Origin: an uncultured Oscillospiraceae bacterium
GTDB lineage: Bacteria; Bacillota; Clostridia; Oscillospirales; Oscillospiraceae
Assembly (NCBI GenBank): GCA_934567115.1
Contig: CAKTJA010000041.1
Coordinates: 1-9,491, forward strand
DNA length: 9,491 nt
Direction: 5' to 3'
In this document: positions 1 to 5,234 of the stretch, in pieces
How positions within the stretch are numbered: the first letter of the stretch is position 1
How the letters are laid out: each line of letters starts with the position of its first letter
The notes under the pieces: model-generated
The model's database searches: none
Told to the model about the DNA's origin: nothing
Seen by the model: the letters and a program-made list of their open reading frames with translations, nothing else
Translations under genes and position numbers: made by a program

Positions 1-1651
1 GCGTGGGGCAGAGTCGGTAGATCATCGTGAGGATCAGCGTGCGGATCTGGAAGCCGTCCACATCGGCGTCGGTGCAGATGACGATCTTGTTCCAGCGAAG
101 GTTGCCGAGATCGAAGGCGTTGAGCTCCTTCACGGCGCGGCCCTGCACCTCCACGCCGCAGCCGAGCACCTTGAGAAGATCGGTGATGATCTCGCTTTTG
201 AAGATTCTGGCATAGTCAGCCTTCAGGCAGTTGAGGATCTTGCCGCGCACGGGCATGATGCCCTGAAACTCCGCGTCGCGCGAGAGCTTGACCGCGCCGA
301 GGGCGCTGTCTCCCTCGACGATATAGATCTCCCGGCGCGAAACGTCGCGCGTGCGGCAGTCCGTGAATTTCTGCACCCGGTTGGCGATGTCGATGCTGCC
401 GGAGAGCTTCTTCTTAATGTTCAGCCTCTGCTTTTCCGCGCTCTCGCGGCTGCGCTTGTTGATAAGCACCTGCTCGGCGATCCTGACCGCGTCGACGCGG
501 TTCTCGGTGAAGTACGTCTCCAGCCGCGATTTGAGGAAATCCGTCATCGCCTCCTGCACGAAGCGGTTGGTGATGGCCTTTTTCGTCTGGTTCTCATAGC
601 TGGTCTGTGTGGAGAAATTGTTGGTCACAAGCACCAAGCAGTCCTCCACATCCTGCCACGTGATCTTCGATTCGTTCTTCTGGTACTTCCCGCTCTGCTT
701 GAGATAGCTGTCAATGGCGTAGACGAAGGCGGTCTTCGCCGCCTTCTCGGGGCTTCCGCCATGCTCCAGCCAAGAGGAGTTGTGATAATGCTCCACAACG
801 CTCACGCGGTTTGAAAAGCAGCACGCGCAGGAAAGCCTGACCTTGTACTCCGGTTTATCCTCGCGGTCACGGCCCCGCCGCTCCGTCTCCCAGAAGACGG
901 GGGCGGTCAGCACGCCCTCTCCCGCAAGCTCCGCCACATAGTCCACGATGCCGTTTTCATACAGAAAGTCCTGCGTCTCGAACTTCCCGTCCTTCTGGTC
1001 CCGGAAGCGGAACGTGATGCCCGCGTTGACCACCGCCTGACGGCGCAGCACGTCGATGAAATACTCCGCCGGGATGCGGATATCCGTAAACACGTCAAGG
1101 TCCGGGAGCCAGCGGATGCAGGTCCCGGTCCGTCCGCCGCGGTCCGACGGCTCGATCTTCAGCTCCTGTCCCGGTTCGCCCACGACCTTCCCCCGCTCGA
1201 AGCGGAGGGAGTAACGCTTCCCGTCGCGCCTCACGGTCACGTCCATATAGCGCGAGGCGTACTGCGTGGCGCAGGCGCCAAGCCCGTTCAGGCCCAGCGA
1301 ATACTCGTAATTGTCGCCGTCCAGATTGTTGTACTTTCCGCCGGCGTACAGCTCGCAGAAGACCAGCTCCCAATTGTAGCGCTGCTCTCTCTGGTTCCAG
1401 TCCACCGGACAGCCGCGGCCGTTGTCCTCGACCTCGATGCTGCCGTCCTCATAATGCGTGAGCGAAATAAGCCTTCCGTGCCCCTCGCGGGCCTCGTCGA
1501 TGGAGTTGGACAGGATCTCGAACACGGCGTGCTCGCAGCCGTCCAGCCCGTCCGAGCCGAAAATAACGCCCGGGCGCTTGCGCACACGGTCCGCTCCCTC
1601 GAGGCGGGAGATGCTGTCGTTGCCGTAATTGTTTGCGTTTTTTGTCGCCAT
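1..1651 (-). CDS. Type IIA DNA topoisomerase subunit B (GyrB/ParE family, divergent), 5' part only
   Basis: ATPase/Toprim subunit of a type IIA topoisomerase, which with an A subunit passes one DNA duplex through another to control supercoiling or unlink chromosomes. The 550 codons seen run from the start codon to the left window edge, so the C-terminus is missing. GHKL ATPase: E45 and N49 (in FEILSNSIDEA), D76 in VEDNGRG, the ATP lid GLNGLGA at 120-126, and transducer lysine K357 in QTKK. Toprim: E446 in VEGDSA and D528/D530/D532 in TDADVDG, then PVRGKILN at 468-474. All catalytic residues are present, but the Toprim motif reads EGDSALGAVK instead of the usual EGDSAGGSAK, and the lid has GLNGLG for GLHGVG. 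This suggests the divergent clostridial paralogue rather than housekeeping GyrB. The start is ATG at 1651, with GGAGAG at 1657-1662 five bases upstream. The A subunit would be expected further left, outside the window. Whether it is gyrase-like or Topo IV-like cannot be told. Confidence 0.9.
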   Translation of the reverse strand, partial: MATKNANNYGNDSISRLEGADRVRKRPGVIFGSDGLDGCEHAVFEILSNSIDEAREGHGRLISLTHYEDGSIEVEDNGRGCPVDWNQREQRYNWELVFCELYAGGKYNNLDGDNYEYSLGLNGLGACATQYASRYMDVTVRRDGKRYSLRFERGKVVGEPGQELKIEPSDRGGRTGTCIRWLPDLDVFTDIRIPAEYFIDVLRRQAVVNAGITFRFRDQKDGKFETQDFLYENGIVDYVAELAGEGVLTAPVFWETERRGRDREDKPEYKVRLSCACCFSNRVSVVEHYHNSSWLEHGGSPEKAAKTAFVYAIDSYLKQSGKYQKNESKITWQDVEDCLVLVTNNFSTQTSYENQTKKAITNRFVQEAMTDFLKSRLETYFTENRVDAVRIAEQVLINKRSRESAEKQRLNIKKKLSGSIDIANRVQKFTDCRTRDVSRREIYIVEGDSALGAVKLSRDAEFQGIMPVRGKILNCLKADYARIFKSEIITDLLKVLGCGVEVQGRAVKELNAFDLGNLRWNKIVICTDADVDGFQIRTLILTMIYRLCPT

Positions 1652-1797
1652 GGTTTCTCTCCGTTTTTGCAGAATGCCGGATACCGGTCCGCCTGTCGTA
1701 TCATAGTTGACGGCGCAAAGCCGAAAGCCCCGAAAGCGCGGGACCGCGCGGAGCGCCGTCTTTGCAAAGCCGCACGCCGCACGGATGCGGCCCAGCA
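1652..1797 (-). promoter_or_regulatory. Structured 5' leader of the topoisomerase B mRNA
   Basis: From the predicted transcription start (about 1797) to the ATG, the leader is about 146 nt, long for a single gene. It can fold. An 8-bp long-range stem pairs 1709-1716 (GACGGCGC) with 1753-1760 (GCGCCGTC). Inside it is a 5-bp stem, 1736-1740 with 1745-1749, closed by four bases. A perfect 10-bp palindrome CTTTGCAAAG lies at 1760-1769. It matches no riboswitch class I recognise. Pairing was read by eye and no folding energy was computed; a GC-rich leader can show such stems by chance. Confidence 0.35.
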
Positions 1798-1803
1798 GAC
1801 GCT

Positions 1804-1832
1804 ATTATAAGGGTTTCCGGGCGCGAAGGCAA
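1804..1832 (-). promoter_or_regulatory. Sigma-A-type promoter for the topoisomerase B gene
   Basis: Read on the minus strand: -35 TTGCCT (1832-1827), 17-bp spacer, -10 TATAAT (1809-1804), a perfect -10 at ideal spacing. It points toward the topoisomerase ATG at 1651. It is the best sigma-A match on this strand in the intergenic region. Confidence 0.65.
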
Positions 1833-1897
1833 GTGTTTATGCAGAAAATCCCGCAAGCGGCCCCGATTCGTTAAAAAGCTGCGCAAAGGCGTCAAAA

Positions 1898-1924
1898 TGT
1901 TATTTCATCCGCCACGAAATAACA
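1898..1924. promoter_or_regulatory. Perfect 9-bp inverted repeat, candidate operator
   Basis: TGTTATTTC (1898-1906) and its exact reverse complement GAAATAACA (1916-1924) are separated by nine bases. The arms are AT-rich in a GC-rich setting and have no T-tract after them, so an operator for a dimeric regulator is more likely than a terminator. It lies between the divergent promoters of the topoisomerase and alcohol dehydrogenase genes, so either could be the target. I do not recognise the motif. Confidence 0.45.
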
Positions 1925-1959
1925 GGCGGTCAACCGGAAAAAACATTGCAGCGCAAAGG

Positions 1960-1989
1960 TTATTCACAGTTTCCACAGGGTTATCCACA
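1960..1989 (+). promoter_or_regulatory. Cluster of three DnaA-box-like 9-mers
   Basis: Three same-direction 9-mers resemble the DnaA consensus TTATCCACA: TTATTCACA at 1960-1968 (one mismatch), GTTTCCACA at 1969-1977 (two mismatches) and an exact TTATCCACA at 1981-1989. They start 9 and 12 bp apart. An AT-rich stretch follows (about 1990-2045). No dnaA, dnaN or other usual origin neighbour is visible. The site could be a DnaA-titrating or DnaA-responsive regulatory site, or less likely a replication origin. Confidence 0.55.
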
Positions 1990-2048
1990 ATTGTTATGTC
2001 AATAATCCTTTTCCCCAAAAGTGTCAATTTCACGTTTTTTCGATCCGC

Positions 2049-2077
2049 TTGCAATGCCGGGTCAGGTGTGATAAGAT
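2049..2077 (+). promoter_or_regulatory. Extended -10 promoter for the alcohol dehydrogenase gene
   Basis: -35 TTGCAA (2049-2054), 17-bp spacer, -10 TAAGAT (2072-2077), with the extended -10 dinucleotide TG at 2069-2070. Transcription would start near 2084, giving a leader of about 26 nt that carries the strong ribosome binding site GGAGGAGG at 2095-2102, seven bases before the ATG. Confidence 0.65.
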
Positions 2078-2109
2078 GGCCCTGAAATGAATACGGAGGA
2101 GGCTGTTAT

Positions 2110-3300
2110 ATGCAGACGTTTGAATATTACTGCCCCACGAGGATCCTCTTCGGCAGGGGCGCGGAGGAAAAAACCGGCGAGGCCGTCCGAGCGCTCGGCG
2201 GCACAAGAGTATTTATTGTATACGGCGGCGGCAGCGCCGTGAGAAGCGGTCTGCTCGCGCGGCTGGAGCGCTCGCTTGAGGACGCGAGGCTTGTGCATGA
2301 GAGCTTCGGCGGCGCGCAGCCGAACCCGCTTCTCTCCCACGCACGCGAGGGCGTGCGGCGCGCGCTTGCCTTCCGGGCGGACTTTATCCTCGGCGTCGGC
2401 GGCGGCAGCGCCATCGACACCGCCAAGGCCGTGGCGCACGGCGCCGCCAACCCCGGGAGCGATATCTGGAACTTCTGGACGAAAAAGGCTGTGCTGACCA
2501 AAACGACGAAGCTCGGCGCGGTGCTGACCATTCCCGCCGCCGGCAGCGAAACGAGCGACAGCGCCGTGCTCACGGAGGATGAAACGTCGCTCAAGCGCGG
2601 GCTGAACACCGATCTTCAGCGCCCGCTGCTCGCCGTCATGAACCCGGAGCTGGCATGCTCTCTGCCGCGCTTTCAGATCGGCTGCGGCACGGTGGACGTC
2701 ATGATGCACACGCTCGAGCGGTACTTCAACCCCGGCCACCCGCTCAACCGCATGAGCGACGAGATCGCCGAGGGACTGCTGCGCACGGTCATCGACGCGG
2801 GACGCGCCGCCATGCGCGAGCCGGACTATGAGTCCATGAGCGAGCTGATGTGGGCCGGCTCCCTGTCGCACAGCAACCTCACCGGGCTCGGCGGCGTAAA
2901 GGACTTCTCCGTCCACCAGTTCGGGCACGAGCTTTCCGGTATGTTCAACGCGGCGCACGGCGCGTCGCTTTCGGTGATGTGGCCGCAGTGGGCGCGCTAT
3001 GTGGCGGATACCGACCCCGCCCGCTTCGCCCACTACGGAGAGGCCGTGTGGCGGCTCGAGCGGGAGGACGGCGAGGACGACCTCGCGTTCGCCCTCCGCG
3101 CCATCGACACGACGGAGAGCTTCTTCCGCTCGATCGGCATGCCCGTGACCTTTACGGAGCTTGGCGTCGGCGTTCTGAGCGAGGAACAGCTCCGTACGCT
3201 TGCCGAGCGCTGCACCTTTTTCCGCACGCGCACGGTCGGAAAATTCCGCCCGCTGGACTATGAGGACATTCTCGCCGTCTACCGGATGGCGAACCGGTAA
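2110..3300 (+). CDS. Iron-containing alcohol dehydrogenase, butanol dehydrogenase/YqhD type
   Basis: Cytoplasmic NAD(P)H-dependent alcohol/aldehyde oxidoreductase of the group III metal-dependent family. In fermenting Clostridia such enzymes reduce aldehydes to alcohols to regenerate NAD(P)+. The 396 residues are full family length. Nucleotide-binding motifs are GGGS at 39-42 and GVGGGSAIDTAKA near 95-107. PAAGSETSDSAV at 142-153 is the family motif ahead of the metal site. Predicted metal ligands D196, H200, H269 and H283 have the same spacing as D194/H198/H267/H281 of E. coli YqhD, and H273 in HQFGH is also conserved. The start is fixed by GGAGGAGG at 2095-2102. The gene stands alone: topoisomerase gene divergent, spoVAC convergent. 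Aldehyde dehydrogenase or CoA partners are not adjacent, so the substrate is unknown. Butanal, short-chain aldehydes or detoxification of reactive aldehydes are all possible. Confidence 0.93.
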   Translation: MQTFEYYCPTRILFGRGAEEKTGEAVRALGGTRVFIVYGGGSAVRSGLLARLERSLEDARLVHESFGGAQPNPLLSHAREGVRRALAFRADFILGVGGGSAIDTAKAVAHGAANPGSDIWNFWTKKAVLTKTTKLGAVLTIPAAGSETSDSAVLTEDETSLKRGLNTDLQRPLLAVMNPELACSLPRFQIGCGTVDVMMHTLERYFNPGHPLNRMSDEIAEGLLRTVIDAGRAAMREPDYESMSELMWAGSLSHSNLTGLGGVKDFSVHQFGHELSGMFNAAHGASLSVMWPQWARYVADTDPARFAHYGEAVWRLEREDGEDDLAFALRAIDTTESFFRSIGMPVTFTELGVGVLSEEQLRTLAERCTFFRTRTVGKFRPLDYEDILAVYRMANR

Positions 3301-3301
3301 C

Positions 3302-3373
3302 GCGCCGTCCGCCGGACGCGCCCGGAACCGGCAGGAGGCTCCACCCCCAAAGGGGGCGGAGCCTCGGCGCGTC
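3302..3373 (+). other. Competing stem-loops after the alcohol dehydrogenase gene
   Basis: A strong hairpin spans 3335-3365: GAGGCTCC and CCCCC pair with GGGGG and GGAGCCTC around an AAA loop, with one A/C mismatch. An outer 8-bp stem pairs 3315-3322 (GACGCGCC) with 3366-3373 (GGCGCGTC). A smaller hairpin, CGTCC-GCC-GGACG at 3306-3318, uses the same bases as the left arm of the outer stem, so the two exclude each other. No T-tract follows on the plus strand (six A's at 3374-3379 instead), so it is not a classic intrinsic terminator, though it may protect or end the mRNA. Confidence 0.5.
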
Positions 3374-3460
3374 AAAAAAGTGTTTCCCCCCCTGTCGAGC
3401 AGGCCTCCAACGGCGCAGGACGCCCCTCCCGGGCCTCCCGCGCACACCCTTCCGCTCCGG
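3366..3460 (+). repeat. Dispersed intergenic repeat, copy A
   Basis: The core at 3412-3453 aligns without gaps to the reverse complement of 8279-8320, with 36 of 42 positions identical by my count. It includes exact blocks GGCGCAGGAC and TCCCGCGCACAC, and four of the six differences are C/T. A shared GAGCAGG block lies further out (3397-3403; complement 8364-8370), and a weaker GTC-A-rich-TTTC block may also match. The copy fills the gap between two convergent genes and ends at the spoVAC stop codon. Confidence 0.65.
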
Positions 3461-3898
3461 TCAGCGCAGCAGCATCAAAATCACGCCGTAAACGACGCTC
3501 GCAAGCGTGCCGAAGACGATGACGGGGCCGGCGATAATGAACATCTTTGCCGCCATGCCGGTGATAAATCCCTCGGACTTGAAGTCGATCGCCGGGGACA
3601 CGACGGAATTTGCAAAGCCGGTGATGGGAACGAGCGTTCCCGCCCCGGCAAAGCGGGCAAGGCTGTTGTAAAGGTTCAGCCCCGTCGTGAGCGCCGAGAG
3701 AAAAACAAGCGTGATCGAGGTCGCCGTGCCCGCGTCCGTTCGGTCGAGGCCGAGGCCCTGAAAGCCGTCCGAGATCAGCTGACCGATCACGCAGATCGCC
3801 CCGCCGATCAAAAACGCAAGCGCCGTGTCCTTCCACAGCGGCGACTTGGGCGCTTTTCGGCTGATATAGTCCTGATATTCCTGCGGGGTCATGTCCAT
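3461..3898 (-). CDS. spoVAC: Stage V sporulation protein AC (SpoVAC)
   Basis: Membrane protein of the SpoVA channel, which moves calcium-dipicolinic acid into the forespore and releases it at germination. The B. subtilis protein has been reported to act as a mechanosensitive channel. The 145 residues match family length. Hydrophobic segments lie at roughly 25-45, 62-82 and 118-142, plus a shorter one near 83-103. Family signatures are AFLIGGAICVIGQ, ARFAGAGTLVPITGFANSV and FKSEGFITGMAAKMF. The start chosen is ATG at 3898, because AGGAGG at 3907-3912 sits eight bases upstream. A seven-codon longer reading from TTG at 3919 would put that site inside the gene. The gene is normally part of spoVAC-spoVAD-spoVAE(b), but neither partner is adjacent: an alcohol dehydrogenase gene is convergent downstream and hemW divergent upstream. 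Confidence 0.92.
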   Translation of the reverse strand: MDMTPQEYQDYISRKAPKSPLWKDTALAFLIGGAICVIGQLISDGFQGLGLDRTDAGTATSITLVFLSALTTGLNLYNSLARFAGAGTLVPITGFANSVVSPAIDFKSEGFITGMAAKMFIIAGPVIVFGTLASVVYGVILMLLR

Positions 3899-3932
3899 GT
3901 CAAATTCCTCCTGCTGCAAAAGCTTCTGCGGA

Positions 3933-3961
3933 TAGTTTTACCGGGCGGCGCATTTTTATCC
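3933..3961 (-). promoter_or_regulatory. Candidate forespore (sigma-G/F-like) promoter for spoVAC
   Basis: On the minus strand, GGATA (3961-3957) fits the sigma-G -35 pattern GNATR. After 17 bp comes AAAACTA (3939-3933), a partial match to the -10 pattern CATNNTA. The start would be near 3926, about 28 nt before the ATG. No good sigma-A promoter is seen on this strand, which fits a sporulation gene. The -10 match is weak. Confidence 0.35.
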
Positions 3962-3965
3962 GGCC

Positions 3966-3994
3966 CTGTCTTTTTCTCTCAAATCGACTACAAT
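3966..3994 (+). promoter_or_regulatory. Probable promoter for hemW
   Basis: The -10 TACAAT at 3989-3994 is close to consensus. The element 17 bp upstream, CTGTCT at 3966-3971, is a poor -35. Transcription would start near 4001, at the ribosome binding site GGAGGTGG (4001-4008), leaving a very short leader. This shortness weakens the call. Confidence 0.35.
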
Positions 3995-4012
3995 GACCCG
4001 GGAGGTGGACCC

Positions 4013-5116
4013 ATGCGTTCCCTTGGACTTTACATTCATATCCCCTTTTGCAGGTCGAAGTGCGTCTACTGCGATTTTTACTCTCTACCGCGCGCGGAGG
4101 AGCGGATGGACGGCTATGTTTCCGCGCTCACACGGCAGCTTTCCGCATGGCGCGCCCGCGCGGCGGACTGCACGGCGGATACGGTCTACTTCGGCGGCGG
4201 CACGCCGAGCTGTCTCGGCGGCGAACGTCTCTGCGCTCTGCTCGGCGCGGTCTTCGAAAGCTTCCGCGTCGCTCCCGGCGCGGAGATCACGCTGGAGGCC
4301 AATCCCGACAGCGCGCAGGACAGCTCCATGCTCCGCAGCCTTCGCGCGGCGGGCTTCAACCGCATATCGCTCGGCATGCAGTCCGCCTGCGATGAGGAGC
4401 TTCGGCGCATCGGGCGCATCCACACGCACGAGCAGACCGTTCGCGCGGTGGAGGCCGCGCGCGCCGCAGGCTTTGAAAACCTGAGCCTCGACCTGATCTA
4501 CGGTCTTCCCGGTCAGACGGCGGAGCGCTGGCGGAAAAATCTTGAAGCGGCGGCCGCGCTCTCTCCGGAGCACCTCTCCTGCTACGGGCTGAAGGTCGAG
4601 GAGGGCACGCCGCTGGCCGCGCAGCGCCCCGTCCTGCCCCACGACGACGCACAGGCGGACGCGTATCTGTACGCCGTCGATTTTCTCGCGCGGCGCGGCT
4701 TCGAGCAGTATGAGATCTCAAACTTCAGCCGTCCCGGCCGCGAGTCGCGCCACAACCTCCGCTACTGGGAGCTTCGCGAGTACCTTGGCTTCGGCCCCGG
4801 GGCGCACAGCGACTTCGGCGGAGAGCGCTTCGCCCTCGCGCGGGACCTCGACGCGTTTCTCGCCGGGGAGGAGCGGTATTCGGAAAGGGCCGCGCCCTCT
4901 CCGCGCGAGCGGGAGGCGGAGCGCGTTATGCTCTCTCTGCGCACGGCGCGCGGCCTTGCCGCAGATGCGCTTCCTCCCGCCGCCGTCCGCGTTCTTGAGG
5001 AGTGCCGTGCGCACGGCCTCGCCGTTTTCAGAGACGGCGCCTTCGCGCTCACGCCGCGCGGCTTTCTGGTCTCCAACGCCGTGATCGTGCGCGTTCAGGA
5101 CGCGATGGGGCTTTGA
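4013..5116 (+). CDS. hemW: HemW-like radical SAM protein (oxygen-independent coproporphyrinogen III oxidase family)
   Basis: Radical SAM enzyme of the HemN/HemW family, cytoplasmic. HemW binds heme and acts as a heme chaperone rather than decarboxylating coproporphyrinogen; many such genes are annotated hemN. The 367 residues match HemW length. The 4Fe-4S motif has C13, C17 and C20 within IPFCRSKCVYCDF, with F at 22 where HemN carries a fourth Cys, favouring HemW. Other marks are GGGTPS at 61-66, EANPDS at 95-100, GFNRISLGMQS at 114-124, DLIYGLPGQT at 160-169, YEISNFSRPG at 233-242, SRHNLRYW at 245-252 and GFGPGAHS at 259-266. A C-terminal winged-helix-like region covers about 295-367. The frame stays open upstream to 3200, but only ATG 4013 has a ribosome binding site (GGAGGTGG at 4001-4008), and the family begins at GLYIHIPFC. 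It is divergent from spoVAC. In Clostridia it often follows lepA; that gene is not here. Confidence 0.93.
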   Translation: MRSLGLYIHIPFCRSKCVYCDFYSLPRAEERMDGYVSALTRQLSAWRARAADCTADTVYFGGGTPSCLGGERLCALLGAVFESFRVAPGAEITLEANPDSAQDSSMLRSLRAAGFNRISLGMQSACDEELRRIGRIHTHEQTVRAVEAARAAGFENLSLDLIYGLPGQTAERWRKNLEAAAALSPEHLSCYGLKVEEGTPLAAQRPVLPHDDAQADAYLYAVDFLARRGFEQYEISNFSRPGRESRHNLRYWELREYLGFGPGAHSDFGGERFALARDLDAFLAGEERYSERAAPSPREREAERVMLSLRTARGLAADALPPAAVRVLEECRAHGLAVFRDGAFALTPRGFLVSNAVIVRVQDAMGL

Positions 5117-5139
5117 CGGAACTTTTTTCCGCGTTTTTT
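5117..5139 (+). terminator. Intrinsic terminator after hemW
   Basis: Starting right after the TGA stop, CGGAA (5117-5121) pairs with TTCCG (5127-5131) around a five-base loop, followed by CG and six T's (5134-5139). The stem is short but the T-tract is good. It separates hemW from the next gene on the same strand. Confidence 0.6.
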
Positions 5140-5148
5140 CGTCTTTAC

Positions 5149-5177
5149 TTTTCAGACCGCGCATGGTATGCTATAGT
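5149..5177 (+). promoter_or_regulatory. Extended -10 promoter for the SLH glycosidase gene
   Basis: The -10 TATAGT at 5172-5177 has the extended TG at 5169-5170. A -35-like TTTTCA at 5149-5154 lies 17 bp upstream with four of six consensus bases. The leader of about 50 nt contains a small GCCG/CGGC hairpin (5194-5206) and the ribosome binding site AGAAGGAG (5221-5228). Confidence 0.6.
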
Positions 5178-5234
5178 ATCATTATGTAAACTTGCCGTTT
5201 TACGGCTCCCCCGCATCACAAGAAGGAGACGATT

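Noticed and set aside
1991..2008. Rex-type redox operator upstream of the alcohol dehydrogenase gene
   Set aside because: The left half TTGTTAT fits, but the right half has only about three of seven expected bases, so no credible palindrome.
1811..2045. Chromosomal or plasmid replication origin
   Set aside because: DnaA boxes and AT-rich DNA are present, but there are no dnaA, dnaN, rep or parAB neighbours and no clear DnaA-trio or unwinding element; kept only as a box cluster.
2062..3447. 461-codon open frame on the minus strand
   Set aside because: Antisense to the alcohol dehydrogenase gene, which has all its catalytic motifs; the composition is typical of a shadow frame.
3899..3919. TTG start giving a seven-residue longer SpoVAC
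   Set aside because: AGGAGG at 3907-3912 would be inside the gene; it is correctly spaced for ATG 3898.
3200..4012. Long in-frame N-terminal extension of hemW
   Set aside because: The frame stays open through the alcohol dehydrogenase end and spoVAC antisense, but the HemW family starts at GLYIHIPFC and only ATG 4013 has a ribosome binding site.
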